A DNA stretch of 64,000 bases from Tepidanaerobacter sp. EBM-38 (GTDB lineage: Bacteria; Bacillota; Thermosediminibacteria; Thermosediminibacterales; Tepidanaerobacteraceae), in contig MPOT01000086.1 of the NCBI GenBank assembly GCA_001896545.1, forward strand, positions 1-64,000, read 5' to 3'. Made by a program: the position numbers and the translations under genes. Each line of letters starts with the position of its first letter. Position 1 is the first letter of the stretch. Shown one piece after another: positions 1-9,442 of this stretch. The notes beneath the pieces were generated by a model. That model was not told the origin of the DNA and searched no databases. It saw only the letters and a list, made by a program, of their open reading frames with translations.

Positions 1-7
1 CTTTCAT
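1..7 (-). CDS. start of a divergent gene (partial)
   Basis: On the minus strand the sequence reads AAGGTGATAATTATGAAAG, a good ribosome-binding site followed by ATG AAA at the window edge. Only two codons are visible, so the product cannot be named. It would be transcribed away from rapZ. Confidence 0.4.
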
Positions 8-296
8 AATTATCACCTTAAATCCTATTATAGCAAATATTGCAGTTTTTCCAAACTTGATTTTACGTACATTTTTATAGAATGGATTTTATTAATAATA
101 TATATTATACTGTTACTAAGATATTATAAGATATGAAGCTGATAAATGTAGTTAGAACCAGTAGCAATATAATTAAATAAATATATGGAATTAATGCTGT
201 TTGAATATGCAAATAAAAAACATAATTAAAGTAGGCATTGTCCATAAGATGTTTAAGTAATTAGCTGTCTTAAGAGCAGTAAAGGGGTGAAAATGT

Positions 297-1187
297 ATGA
301 ATGACACAAAAAATGACATAAAATTTGTAATTATTACCGGACTTTCAGGAGCGGGGAAAACGTTGGCTATGAGGGTATTTGAAGATCATGGATATTTTTG
401 CGTAGACAATCTTCCTCCGGCATTGATCCCTACCTTTATAGAACTTTGCCGACAGAGCATTAAAAAAATAAATAAGATAGCCTTAGTAATTGATATACGG
501 GGTGGCGGCTTTTTCGACAAGCTTTTTGAGAGCTTAAACGAACTGAGTAAGGCAGGCCATAACTATGAAATACTTTTTCTTGAGGCGTCTGACGAGGTGC
601 TCATAAAAAGATATAAGGAAAGCCGTAGACGTCATCCGCTAGCCTTTGAAGGGCGCATAGTTGAAGGAATAAAATCCGAACGGGAGAAAATGGCAAAACT
701 TCGAGAAGTAGCCGACCATATTATTGATACATCTTTAACAACACCGGCTGAACTGAAAGAGGAAATAGTAATCAGGTTTATTGAACAGGAAAAAGAGGAT
801 CCTTTTTTGATAAACATAGTATCATTTGGCTTTAAACAGGGAATTCCCTTAGATGCAGATTTGGTTTTTGATGTGAGATTTCTGCCTAATCCGTATTATA
901 TTGATGAACTTAGACCATATACCGGCGAAGATCAGGAAGTTAAAGAATTTGTGATGAAATGGCCGGAAAGCCAACAGTTTTTAGACAAACTAATTGATAT
1001 GATTCAGTATTTAATACCATATTATATAAGAGAAGGCAAAACCCAGCTGATAATAGGCATCGGTTGCACCGGCGGTAGACATAGGTCTGTGGCCTTAGCT
1101 GATGAAATGGCCGTAAGGCTTAAGATTGACCGCTGCCGGGTGATCATAGACCATAGAGATATAGACAAAGACATAGAACGGAGTTGA
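297..1187 (+). CDS. rapZ: RapZ/YvcJ family nucleotide-binding protein
   Basis: A 296-residue P-loop protein of the RapZ/YvcJ family. A Walker A motif (GLSGAGKT) lies at residues 15-22, followed by the family motif DNLPP at 37-41. The C-terminal domain carries the signature GCTGGRHRS near residues 255-264. In enterobacteria RapZ is an RNA adaptor controlling GlmS. In Firmicutes YvcJ binds and hydrolyses nucleotides and its partner RNA is unclear, so the exact role here is inferred. Length is typical. ATG 297 follows a GGGGTGA site; a second ATG at 293 is out of frame. It opens the conserved rapZ-yvcK-whiA-HPr unit, with only 6 bases before yvcK. Confidence 0.95.
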   Translation: MNDTKNDIKFVIITGLSGAGKTLAMRVFEDHGYFCVDNLPPALIPTFIELCRQSIKKINKIALVIDIRGGGFFDKLFESLNELSKAGHNYEILFLEASDEVLIKRYKESRRRHPLAFEGRIVEGIKSEREKMAKLREVADHIIDTSLTTPAELKEEIVIRFIEQEKEDPFLINIVSFGFKQGIPLDADLVFDVRFLPNPYYIDELRPYTGEDQEVKEFVMKWPESQQFLDKLIDMIQYLIPYYIREGKTQLIIGIGCTGGRHRSVALADEMAVRLKIDRCRVIIDHRDIDKDIERS

Positions 1188-1193
1188 AAGGCC

Positions 1194-2129
1194 ATGTACC
1201 CTAATATAGTATGTTTAGGGGGAGGCACAGGTCTTCCTAATCTTTTAAGGGGCTTAAAATCTTATTCGGACCGCATTACTGCTATTGTAACGGTAGCAGA
1301 TGATGGTGGCAGCTCAGGAGTTATCAGGAATGAACTTAAAATACCACCTCCGGGCGATATAAAAAACTGTATATTAGCATTAGCTTATACAGAACCACTC
1401 ATGGAAGAGTTATTTCAATACCGTTTCAGCAGCGGGTCTTTAAAAGGACATAGCTTCGGAAATCTATTCTTGGCTGCCATGACTGAGATGCTAGGTAATT
1501 TTGAACTGGCTATAAAAGAATCGAGCAAGATTCTCGCAGTTAAGGGAACTGTTCTACCATCCACTTTGGAGGATGTAACGCTTGAGGCAATTTATGAGGA
1601 TGGTGAAAAAGCCAGCGGCGAATCTTGCATTCCTAATTCGCGAAAAAGGATATCAAAAGTAATGCTAAAGCCATCCGATGCTAAGCCGCTGAACGATGCA
1701 TTAGAAGCCGTGGAAAATGCAGATTTGATAATACTCGGCCCGGGAAGCTTGTACACCAGCTTAATTCCCAATCTTCTTGTAAAAGATCTGACTGAGGCTA
1801 TAACAAAGTCAAAGGCAAAGAAGATTTATATTGTAAATGTAATGACACAGCCGGGAGAAACTGATGGCTATACTGCATCTGATCATGTGAAAGCGGTTAT
1901 AGAACATTCGAGTCCTAATGTGATGGAATATGTCATTATAAATACCGGTCAAATTCCGGATTATCTGCTGTCGCGCTATCTGTCTGAAGGTTCTACATAT
2001 GTAGAGTGTGACAATGATGTCATAGAAGAAATGGGTTATACTGTAGTGGCAGATTCCATAGTTAATCCCACTGATGTGGCTCATCACAGTCCAGTAAAGC
2101 TAGCCCAAACGATTATGAAATTAATTTAG
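1194..2129 (+). CDS. yvcK: YvcK/CofD-like protein (gluconeogenesis factor)
   Basis: A 311-residue protein of the YvcK family, which shares the fold of CofD (2-phospho-L-lactate transferase). The N-terminal GGGTG at residues 9-13 and the VADDGGSSG motif near 33-42 are the family's nucleotide/sugar-binding elements. YvcK of Bacillus binds UDP-sugars and is needed for normal cell shape on gluconeogenic carbon sources; it is regulatory and not known to make coenzyme F420. It sits between rapZ and whiA, the usual Firmicutes order, and is almost certainly cotranscribed with them. Confidence 0.95.
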   Translation: MYPNIVCLGGGTGLPNLLRGLKSYSDRITAIVTVADDGGSSGVIRNELKIPPPGDIKNCILALAYTEPLMEELFQYRFSSGSLKGHSFGNLFLAAMTEMLGNFELAIKESSKILAVKGTVLPSTLEDVTLEAIYEDGEKASGESCIPNSRKRISKVMLKPSDAKPLNDALEAVENADLIILGPGSLYTSLIPNLLVKDLTEAITKSKAKKIYIVNVMTQPGETDGYTASDHVKAVIEHSSPNVMEYVIINTGQIPDYLLSRYLSEGSTYVECDNDVIEEMGYTVVADSIVNPTDVAHHSPVKLAQTIMKLI

Positions 2130-2187
2130 TAAATTTTGTTTGAAGGTTTTTTAAAATTAATGTAGAATAAGATGGAATGAGGTGAGG

Positions 2188-3147
2188 ATGGTGTCTTTTT
2201 CGTATAATGTAAAAGAAGAATTATCCAGACTATCCTCAAGCACCTGTTGCCAACGAGCAGAACTAGCTTCACTTATGCAAATGGCTGGCACAATCCAAAT
2301 AATAGGTGGGCAAAAAAAAATACTTCTAAGGATTCAAACTGTACATGCACCCACAGCTCGGAGGATTTACAAACTTTTAAAGAAAAATTCCATATCACCA
2401 GAGGGGATTGCTGTTAAGCGGAATAGTTTCTTAAAAGACAGAAGCTTATATATCATTTCCGTAGATGTAAAGCAATGCAAGACTTTACTTGAAGAACTGG
2501 GAATATTACCTATTGGAAACGGTTCCGAACATCAAAGCACCGGTATCAACCCGGACTTAATTAAAAATAAATGCTGTAAAAAAGCCTTTTTGCGAGGCGC
2601 TTTTTTAGGTGGAGGTTCGATAAGTAATCCTAAAGGCTCCTATCATATGGAATTTGTTACACAAGATAAGGATATGGCTCAGACCCTATTAAAACTTATT
2701 GGTGATTTTGGTTTAAAATCAAAGGTGGTAGAGCGTAAAAACAACTATTTAATATATTTGAAAAATGGGGATCACATTGCCGATATGTTAGGGATTATCG
2801 GTGCGCACAGCAGTCTTTTAAAATATGAAGACATAAGAGTGCTAAAAGAAATGCGAAACAGTGTAAACCGTATGGTTAATTGCGAAACTGCCAATTTGAA
2901 CAAGACGATTGATGCTTCAGTCAGGCAGACTGCTAGCATTAACTATTTAAAAGAAAGTGGCAAGTTTGATGATTTACCGGAGAATTTAAAACAAGTTGCT
3001 GAACTTAGACTCAAACACCCGGATTTGAGCTTAAAAGAATTGGGCCAAATGATGGATCCTATTTTGGGCAAATCAGGTGTGAGTTATAGATTAAAAAAAA
3101 TTGAAGAAATAGCTAAGAAGCTACAGTCAACGAAAGGGGAATATTAG
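2188..3147 (+). CDS. whiA: WhiA DNA-binding protein
   Basis: A 319-residue WhiA homologue. The N-terminus (VSFSYNVKEELSRL) is the family signature; the middle part is the degenerate LAGLIDADG-like domain, including LRGAFLGGGSISNP, and the C-terminal ~100 residues form the helix-turn-helix (LRLKHPDLSLKELGQMM). WhiA controls sporulation-septum genes in Streptomyces and affects division and chromosome segregation in Bacillus. An in-frame GTG at 2182 overlaps the GAGGTGAGG ribosome site, so ATG 2188 or GTG 2191 is more likely. The HPr gene starts directly after its stop codon. Confidence 0.93.
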   Translation: MVSFSYNVKEELSRLSSSTCCQRAELASLMQMAGTIQIIGGQKKILLRIQTVHAPTARRIYKLLKKNSISPEGIAVKRNSFLKDRSLYIISVDVKQCKTLLEELGILPIGNGSEHQSTGINPDLIKNKCCKKAFLRGAFLGGGSISNPKGSYHMEFVTQDKDMAQTLLKLIGDFGLKSKVVERKNNYLIYLKNGDHIADMLGIIGAHSSLLKYEDIRVLKEMRNSVNRMVNCETANLNKTIDASVRQTASINYLKESGKFDDLPENLKQVAELRLKHPDLSLKELGQMMDPILGKSGVSYRLKKIEEIAKKLQSTKGEY

Positions 3148-3414
3148 ATGTTTCAACAAAATGTAACCGTTAAGAACAAAACGGGTCTTCACGCAAGACC
3201 TGCAGCATTGTTTGTTCAAACAGCAAACAAATTTAAATCTGAAGTATTTATCGAAAAAGATGGGAAAAAGGTTAATGCCAAAAGTATAATGGGTGTTATG
3301 TCACTTGCAGTAAGTCAAGGAACTCAAATTACAATTTCTGCTCAGGGTGAAGATGAGAAAGAAGCTGTGGAAAAACTAGTAGAATTAATAGAGAGCAAGT
3401 TTGGTGAAGATTAA
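3148..3414 (+). CDS. ptsH: phosphocarrier protein HPr
   Basis: An 88-residue HPr of the sugar phosphotransferase system. His15 in GLHARP, the residue phosphorylated by enzyme I, and Ser46 in AKSIMG, the HPr-kinase target used in catabolite repression, are both present. In Bacillus the gene at this position, next to whiA, is crh, whose product lacks His15. Here the protein keeps His15, so it should act as a true HPr. It begins at the base after the whiA stop and ends at a strong hairpin, making it the last gene of the operon. Confidence 0.93.
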   Translation: MFQQNVTVKNKTGLHARPAALFVQTANKFKSEVFIEKDGKKVNAKSIMGVMSLAVSQGTQITISAQGEDEKEAVEKLVELIESKFGED

Positions 3415-3447
3415 TTTAAAAGCTACCGTGACGGTAGCTTTTAAATT
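3413..3447 (+). terminator. hairpin terminator after ptsH
   Basis: A perfect 16-bp stem (arms 3413-3428 and 3432-3447, 3-base loop) begins inside the ptsH stop codon. The distal arm ends in TTTTAAATT rather than a long T run, so it may be an imperfect intrinsic terminator. Confidence 0.7.
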
Positions 3448-3456
3448 AGATATAAT
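3428..3456 (+). promoter_or_regulatory. possible promoter for the CBS/DRTGG gene
   Basis: TATAAT at 3451-3456 has GTGACG (4 of 6 to TTGACA) 17 bases upstream at 3428-3433, inside the loop of the ptsH terminator. The start codon is only 17 bases past the -10, so the leader would be very short. Confidence 0.3.
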
Positions 3457-3473
3457 GAATTAAAGGTGAGATT

Positions 3474-4772
3474 ATGACAAAACATGCCCGTATTATTGAA
3501 TATATTAAAAAGCTTGAGGTAGGTTCAAAAATATCGGTAAGGCAGTTGGCAAACGATTTGAATGTAAGTGAGGGGACGGCATATCGCGCCATAAAAGATG
3601 CACAGCTGGCAGGATATGTTTGTACCATGCCTAGAATAGGCACTATCCGCATTGAAAAAAAGACCGATGAAGCAATTGAACATTTATCCTTTGCCGAAGT
3701 AGTAAATATAGTTGAGGGAAGTGTAATGGGCGGTAAATCCGGCCTGCATAAACCTCTTAGTAAGTTTTTAATTGGTGCTATGGAAGTAGAAGAAATGCAC
3801 AAGTTTATTGAACCAGAAAGTCTTCTAATAGTAGGCAATCGTAAAGATGCACAAATCCTGGCATTAAAACATGGTGCAGCAGTGCTGGTAACGGGTGGCT
3901 TTGATGTGGATGATGAAGTAATTAAACTGGCAGATGATATGGGAATGCCCTTACTTTCTTCGTCATATGATACATTTACCGTAGCTACAATTATCAATAG
4001 TGCTATCTATAAAAGGTTGGTAAGGAAAGAAGTTGTCAGAGTAAAGGATGCGATGGTAAAAGAACCTGATTATTTAACCATTGATGCTACCGTAGGCGAT
4101 TGGAGAAATATGTATAAGAAAACCCAACACAGTAAATTTCCTGTAGTCGACAAAGACATGAAAGTCTGTGGAATTGTTACTACAAATGACATATCAAGTT
4201 TAAGGGATGATGTTTTAATAAAAGATGTTATGAGCAAAGATCCTATAGTATTGACGAAAGATACGCCGGTTGCGCATGCGGCACGGTTAATGGGTTGGGA
4301 AGGTATAAAGCTTATTCCTGTAGTAGAAGATAAAAGACTGGTAGGCATCTTGACTCGGAAAGATGCGATTAAGGCTTTGCAACATTTGAGTTTTCAGCCG
4401 CAAATAGGTGAAACGGCGGATAGTATTGTGATGAGTCGTTTTTCCATGAGCAAAACCGAAGATGGAGTGAAACTTCAAGGGAAGACAGATCCCGTCATGT
4501 TAAATCCTTATGGTGTAGCAAGCAGCGGAGCTCTTATGACGGTTATAGCTAATGCCGGTTTTGAGGCATTCAGAGCACAGAAAAGGTTGGAAACAGTTCT
4601 GGATAGTTTTACGGTATATTTTTCAAAACCTGTACAGTTAGAGCAGGAAATAGAGATAGAAGCTAAAATAATCGATATAGGGAGAAAGTCGGGAAAAGCT
4701 GAAATAAATCTCATGCACGAGGAAAAATTGGTGGCAAAAGCCATTATTTCTGTGAGGGTTATTGATAGGTAG
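3474..4772 (+). CDS. HTH-DRTGG-CBS-hotdog regulatory protein (YtoI-like)
   Basis: A 432-residue multidomain protein resembling Bacillus YtoI. Residues 1-60 look like a winged helix (VRQLANDLNVSEGTAYRAI). A DRTGG-type domain follows to about 180 (HGAAVLVTGGFDVDDEV). Two CBS motifs lie at about 195-305 (VKDAMVKEPDYLTIDATV, then IKDVMSKDPIVLTKDT), and a hotdog-fold segment of the MaoC/thioesterase type at 330-432. CBS pairs usually bind adenine nucleotides, so an energy- or nucleotide-responsive regulator is likely; the target is unknown. It starts at ATG behind AAAGGTGAG, and its stop codon is followed 9 bases later by the dnaE start. Confidence 0.85.
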   Translation: MTKHARIIEYIKKLEVGSKISVRQLANDLNVSEGTAYRAIKDAQLAGYVCTMPRIGTIRIEKKTDEAIEHLSFAEVVNIVEGSVMGGKSGLHKPLSKFLIGAMEVEEMHKFIEPESLLIVGNRKDAQILALKHGAAVLVTGGFDVDDEVIKLADDMGMPLLSSSYDTFTVATIINSAIYKRLVRKEVVRVKDAMVKEPDYLTIDATVGDWRNMYKKTQHSKFPVVDKDMKVCGIVTTNDISSLRDDVLIKDVMSKDPIVLTKDTPVAHAARLMGWEGIKLIPVVEDKRLVGILTRKDAIKALQHLSFQPQIGETADSIVMSRFSMSKTEDGVKLQGKTDPVMLNPYGVASSGALMTVIANAGFEAFRAQKRLETVLDSFTVYFSKPVQLEQEIEIEAKIIDIGRKSGKAEINLMHEEKLVAKAIISVRVIDR

Positions 4773-4781
4773 GTGATTTTT

Positions 4782-7700
4782 ATGGGAGAGTTTGTGCATT
4801 TGCATGTCCACACAAACTATAGCCTCTTAGACGGTGCGTGTGAAATAGAAAGGCTGGCTAAACGGCTGGCAGAGCTAGGGATGAAAAGCGTAGCTATTAC
4901 AGACCATGGTGTAATGTATGGCGTAATAGATTTTTACAAAATTATGCTCTCTTATGGCATCAAGCCGATAATAGGCTGCGAAGTTTATATGGCTGCACGA
5001 ACCATGCAAGACCGCCAGCCGGGAATAGATGATGATTTATATCATTTGGTTCTTTTGGCAAAGAATAACGAGGGCTATAAAAATTTGATGAAGCTAGTTT
5101 CGGTAGGTTTTACTGATGGGTTTTACTATAAACCAAGAATAGACATGTCGGTTCTTAAAGAATATTCAGATGGTCTTATAGCATTAAGTGCCTGTCTTGC
5201 GGGCAAGATACCGACTTTACTCTTAAAAGGTAATTATGACCAAGCTAAAAAAACCGCTGAAGATTTTAAGGAGATATTTGGACAGGACAATTTTTACTTA
5301 GAGGTTCAGGATCATGGCATATTAGACCAGAGAAGAATAATCAATGACCTTATACGTTTGAGTAAAGAAACTGAAATTCCTATTGTAGCAACAAATGATG
5401 TCCATTATATTAATAAAGACGATGCAACAGTGCAAGATGCTCTTTTATGTATACAAACCGGTAAAACCATAGATGATGAAAATAGAATGAAATTTCAAAC
5501 TTCAGAATTTTATTTGAAATCATCGGAAGAAATGGAAAAGCTTTTTTCATATATACCCGATGCCATTGAAAACACAGCTATGATTGCAGAAAAGTGCAAT
5601 GTGAAACTTGACTTTAATACAATACATCTGCCCAGCTTTGAAGTTCCGGAAGGCGTTACTCAGGATGAATTTCTGGAAAAATTATGCTATGAAGGTGCGG
5701 CTGAAAGATATCCCGAAATTACGGACAAAATCAAAAAGCGTTTAGATTATGAGTTGGATACAATTAAAAAAATGGGTTATTCCAGTTATTTCCTAATTGT
5801 ATGGGATTTTATTAACTATGCACGGAAAAATAATATAATGGTAGGACCCGGGAGGGGATCGGCGGCCGGCAGTCTTGTAGCTTATTGTCTGCATATTACT
5901 AATATTGATCCGTTAAAGTACAATCTTTTGTTTGAGCGCTTTTTAAACCCCGAGAGAGTGTCTATGCCGGATATAGATGTAGACTTCTGTTATGAGCGAC
6001 GACAGGAGGTTATTGATTATGTCGTCAGGAAATACGGTCAAGATCGAGTAGCACAAATTGTAACATTTGGAACAATGGCTGCACGAGCTGCTATTAGGGA
6101 TGTAGGAAGAGTTATGGGATATCCTTACGGCGAAGTAGATACGATTGCCAAAATGATACCACAGGAGATAGGCATGACTATCGAGAATGCCTTGATAGTA
6201 AATCCTGAACTTAAAAAAATGTATGATGAAAATGAAAGAATCAAGCGGCTTTTAGATGTAGCAAAAGCCCTTGAAGGTTTTCCGCGCCATGCATCTACAC
6301 ATGCGGCAGGCGTTGTAATATCAAAAGACCCAATTGTAGAACATGTTCCCTTGCATAAAATCGGTGATTCTAATGTGGCAACACAGTATACAATGACCGC
6401 TCTTGAAGAACTAGGTCTTTTAAAAATGGATTTTTTAGGGCTTCGCACTTTGACGGTTATAAGGGATGCTATAAACATTATTCGCCACACGAAAGGTAAA
6501 GAAGTAAATCTTGATAAACTTTTGTTAGATGATAAAAAAGTTTACGAAATGTTAGGTAAGGGAAACACTGCAGGGGTTTTTCAGCTTGAAAGCTCAGGTA
6601 TGAGAAATTTACTTACGGAATTAAAACCCGAATCTTTTCAGGATGTGGCAGCAATAATAGGTTTGTATCGACCAGGTCCGTTAGGAAGCGGTGCAGCCGA
6701 TGATTTTATAAAGAGTAAAAATGGTCAAAAACCTATCAATTACCTGCATCCTGCGCTAAAACCCATATTAGATGAAACTTATGGAATAATTCTTTATCAA
6801 GAGCAGGCTATGCAGATTGCTCAGGAGTTAGCCGGTTTTTCTTTGGCTCAAGCCGATATCCTTCGTAAGGCTATGGGAAAAAAGAAGCAGGATGTTATGG
6901 CTGCCCAGAGGGAGTCGTTTGTAGATGGTTGTATAAAAAATGGCATTGACAAAATAACAGCGGGTAAAATCTTTGATGAAATTTCTTATTTTGCCGGTTA
7001 TGGCTTTAATAAGGCACATACAGCCGCTTATGCCGTTATAGCATATCAGACGGCCTATCTTAAAGCCCATTTTCCGGTAGAATTTATGGCTGCTCTTTTG
7101 ACCAGTGTGATAGACAATACCGATAAAGTAGCTTATTATATAAATGAGTGTCGTCGCATGAATATAGAGGTCCTGCCGCCGGATATAAATGAGAGTTACG
7201 AAAGTTTTACAGTAGTTTCTGATAAAATAAGGTTCGGCCTTACTGCTGTAAAAAACGTGGGTCAAAGTGTTGCAAAATCGATCATAAATGCCAGAAAAGA
7301 TAAAGGCAGGTTCACTTCTTTTACCGATTTTATTGAAAAGGTTTGCGGCGAATTAAATAAGAAGGCATTAGAGAGCCTTATAAAGAGCGGGGCATTTTCA
7401 TCATTAGGAGTAAAGCGTTCCCAACTTATTAGAATCTATGAAGGTACTTTAGTTCGCATTCAGAAACAGCAAAAGGAAAATGTAAAAAATCAAATCTCAA
7501 TTTTTGAAATGCTTGATGATGTCCCTGCATTTCAGGAGGTTTTACCAGATATTCCGGAATATCCGAAGGCTGAATTGCTTGCTATGGAAAAAGAAATGCT
7601 AGGCATCTACTTAAGTGGTCACCCCTTGCTAGAATATGAAGAAGAATTGTCAAAAAATGTTACCTTCTATATTGGGAATAAGAATGATGTAAACAATATT

Positions 7701-8207
7701 CAGGATAACATGCCTGTAACCATTGGCGGCATTATAACAGCAATAAAAACTAAAACCACTAAAAACGATAAAATAATGGCATTTGTAGACATTGAGGACT
7801 TAACAGGGACAATGGAAGCCATAGTTTTCCCTACGATTTTTGAAAAGTACAAATCTTATTTGTTTACGGATTCAAAGGTGTACCTAAAAGGCAGAATTAG
7901 TTATAAAGAGGATGAATCACCAAAGGTCATTGTGGATGAAATTATTCCGATGGAAAAAGATAATACGGCAAGGCTGTTGGTGATTCCCTTGTCCGGCCAG
8001 GATGATACTAATGTTATAAGTGATATCAAAGAATTTATTTCCACACATTCCGGCAATACACAAGTTGTGATACATCTAAAAGATATAGATAAAAGCTTTT
8101 TACTAGATGAAAGGCTGGACATTTCGGCCAATAATTTGAATTTATTTACCGAAAGGACTGGCTTGAGAAATTATTTGTTTTGGGATAAATTAGTGGTAGG
8201 GAAATAG
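4782..8207 (+). CDS. dnaE: DNA polymerase III alpha subunit, DnaE type
   Basis: A 1141-residue DnaE-family replicative polymerase. The PHP domain opens with HLHVHTNYSLLDG. The palm keeps the catalytic aspartates in PDIDVDF near residue 396, and GPGRGSAAGSLVAY precedes it. The helix-hairpin-helix region and an OB-fold (TIGGIITAIKTKTTKNDKIMA) are in the last 200 residues. There is no internal exonuclease insertion, so this is not PolC. A GTG at 4773 lies in the ribosome site; ATG 4782, preceded by TAGGTAGGTGAT, gives the conventional N-terminus. It lies upstream of pfkA and pyk, as in many Firmicutes. Confidence 0.96.
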   Translation: MGEFVHLHVHTNYSLLDGACEIERLAKRLAELGMKSVAITDHGVMYGVIDFYKIMLSYGIKPIIGCEVYMAARTMQDRQPGIDDDLYHLVLLAKNNEGYKNLMKLVSVGFTDGFYYKPRIDMSVLKEYSDGLIALSACLAGKIPTLLLKGNYDQAKKTAEDFKEIFGQDNFYLEVQDHGILDQRRIINDLIRLSKETEIPIVATNDVHYINKDDATVQDALLCIQTGKTIDDENRMKFQTSEFYLKSSEEMEKLFSYIPDAIENTAMIAEKCNVKLDFNTIHLPSFEVPEGVTQDEFLEKLCYEGAAERYPEITDKIKKRLDYELDTIKKMGYSSYFLIVWDFINYARKNNIMVGPGRGSAAGSLVAYCLHITNIDPLKYNLLFERFLNPERVSMPDIDVDFCYERRQEVIDYVVRKYGQDRVAQIVTFGTMAARAAIRDVGRVMGYPYGEVDTIAKMIPQEIGMTIENALIVNPELKKMYDENERIKRLLDVAKALEGFPRHASTHAAGVVISKDPIVEHVPLHKIGDSNVATQYTMTALEELGLLKMDFLGLRTLTVIRDAINIIRHTKGKEVNLDKLLLDDKKVYEMLGKGNTAGVFQLESSGMRNLLTELKPESFQDVAAIIGLYRPGPLGSGAADDFIKSKNGQKPINYLHPALKPILDETYGIILYQEQAMQIAQELAGFSLAQADILRKAMGKKKQDVMAAQRESFVDGCIKNGIDKITAGKIFDEISYFAGYGFNKAHTAAYAVIAYQTAYLKAHFPVEFMAALLTSVIDNTDKVAYYINECRRMNIEVLPPDINESYESFTVVSDKIRFGLTAVKNVGQSVAKSIINARKDKGRFTSFTDFIEKVCGELNKKALESLIKSGAFSSLGVKRSQLIRIYEGTLVRIQKQQKENVKNQISIFEMLDDVPAFQEVLPDIPEYPKAELLAMEKEMLGIYLSGHPLLEYEEELSKNVTFYIGNKNDVNNIQDNMPVTIGGIITAIKTKTTKNDKIMAFVDIEDLTGTMEAIVFPTIFEKYKSYLFTDSKVYLKGRISYKEDESPKVIVDEIIPMEKDNTARLLVIPLSGQDDTNVISDIKEFISTHSGNTQVVIHLKDIDKSFLLDERLDISANNLNLFTERTGLRNYLFWDKLVVGK

Positions 8208-8256
8208 TAATTTGCAATAACCCTTTACAAAACCAGGAAAAAGGAGGCCGGTGGAT

Positions 8257-8451
8257 TTGTGGACTGTAATATATATAGCCTCAGACAAAGAAACTGCCCT
8301 TAAAGTAGAAGAGGCAATACGAAGTGAAGGTTTCCTAGTTGAGACAAGGGAGGTAATGAAAAGCAAGAGACATGGCTGCTATATTGAGATAATAGTTCCC
8401 GAATCCGAAGCACAAGAAGCGCAAAATGTTATTTTGGAGAAGAATCTATAG
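8257..8451 (+). CDS. small conserved protein between dnaE and pfkA
   Basis: A 64-residue protein (WTVIYIASDKETALKVEE...) of a short family often seen between dnaE and pfkA in Clostridia, sometimes misnamed glutamate decarboxylase and resembling DUF2007-type signal-transducing proteins. The predicted alternating strand-helix pattern suggests a small ferredoxin-like fold. No catalytic residues are evident. TTG 8257 lies 9 bases after AAGGAGG and gives the usual start MWTVIYIA; GTG 8251 is only 3 bases from that site. Function is unknown. Confidence 0.75.
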   Translation: MWTVIYIASDKETALKVEEAIRSEGFLVETREVMKSKRHGCYIEIIVPESEAQEAQNVILEKNL

Positions 8452-8470
8452 TTGAAAGGAGAAATGATAT

Positions 8471-9430
8471 ATGAACAGAATTGGAGTACTTACGAGCGGT
8501 GGAGATGCTCCTGGCATGAATGCTGCAGTTAGGGCTATAGTCAGGAAAGCTATACATTATGGAATTGAAATCTATGGTGTACATAGAGGCTTTATGGGAC
8601 TAATAAATTCGGACTTTATAAAGTTGGATATAAGTTCAGTAGGTGATATTATACATCGCGGTGGAACCGCTCTACTTACTGCCAGATGTGATGAGTTTAA
8701 GACAGAAGAAGGGCAGAAGAAAGCATTAAAAAACCTGGAAGCTTTTGGTATTGAGGGAATCATTGTAATAGGAGGCGACGGTTCTCTTAGAGGTGCCAAT
8801 GCTTTGTCAAAACTGGGTATCCCCACAATCGGGATTCCTGCAACTATTGACAATGATATACCATTTACAGATAATTGTATTGGTTTTGATACTGCTGCAA
8901 ATACAGTGGTTGATGCACTAAACAAGGTTAGAGACACTGCAACATCACATGAGCGGACTTTTATTATAGAAGTTATGGGAAGAAGAGCCGGGCATCTAGC
9001 TTTATATACCGGTCTTGCCAGCGGAGCAGAAACTATCTTGGTGCCGGAAATCCCATTTGATTTAAATGCTGTATGTGACAAAATTGAAAAAGGCTATATC
9101 AGAGGCAAACTGCACAGTATTATCGTAGTTGCTGAAGGGGCAGCCAACAGCATGGAAGTAGGAAAAGTTATCCAAGAAAAAACCGGTCTTGAAACAAGGG
9201 TCATTATTTTAGGTCATTTGCAAAGAGGGGGCAATCCTTCGGCATATGATAGAATATTGGCCAGCCGTTTTGGCGGAAAGGCTGTCGATTTAATAAGACA
9301 AAACACAAAGGATAAAATGCTAGGTCTTATCAATGGGGAACTGGTTATCACTGATATAGAAAAAGTGCTTAGTGCTACTAAACCCTTAGATATGGAATTA
9401 TATCAATTGGCAGATATATTATCATTTTAA
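8471..9430 (+). CDS. pfkA: 6-phosphofructokinase, ATP-dependent
   Basis: A 319-residue phosphofructokinase making fructose 1,6-bisphosphate in glycolysis. The ATP-binding GGDAPGMNAA lies at residues 10-19 and GGDGSLRGA near 102. The catalytic loop PATIDNDIPFTDNCIGFDTA contains the Asp that acts as base. Length and the Gly in GGDGS fit the ATP-dependent bacterial PfkA rather than the PPi-dependent form. The ribosome site is GAAAGGAG. Pyruvate kinase starts 12 bases after its stop codon, so the two are cotranscribed. Confidence 0.96.
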   Translation: MNRIGVLTSGGDAPGMNAAVRAIVRKAIHYGIEIYGVHRGFMGLINSDFIKLDISSVGDIIHRGGTALLTARCDEFKTEEGQKKALKNLEAFGIEGIIVIGGDGSLRGANALSKLGIPTIGIPATIDNDIPFTDNCIGFDTAANTVVDALNKVRDTATSHERTFIIEVMGRRAGHLALYTGLASGAETILVPEIPFDLNAVCDKIEKGYIRGKLHSIIVVAEGAANSMEVGKVIQEKTGLETRVIILGHLQRGGNPSAYDRILASRFGGKAVDLIRQNTKDKMLGLINGELVITDIEKVLSATKPLDMELYQLADILSF

Positions 9431-9442
9431 GGATGTGATTTT

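Noticed and set aside
3474..4772. Acetyltransferase or phosphate acetyltransferase because of the DRTGG domain
   Set aside because: The catalytic Pta domain is absent; the CBS and hotdog domains fit a YtoI-like regulator.
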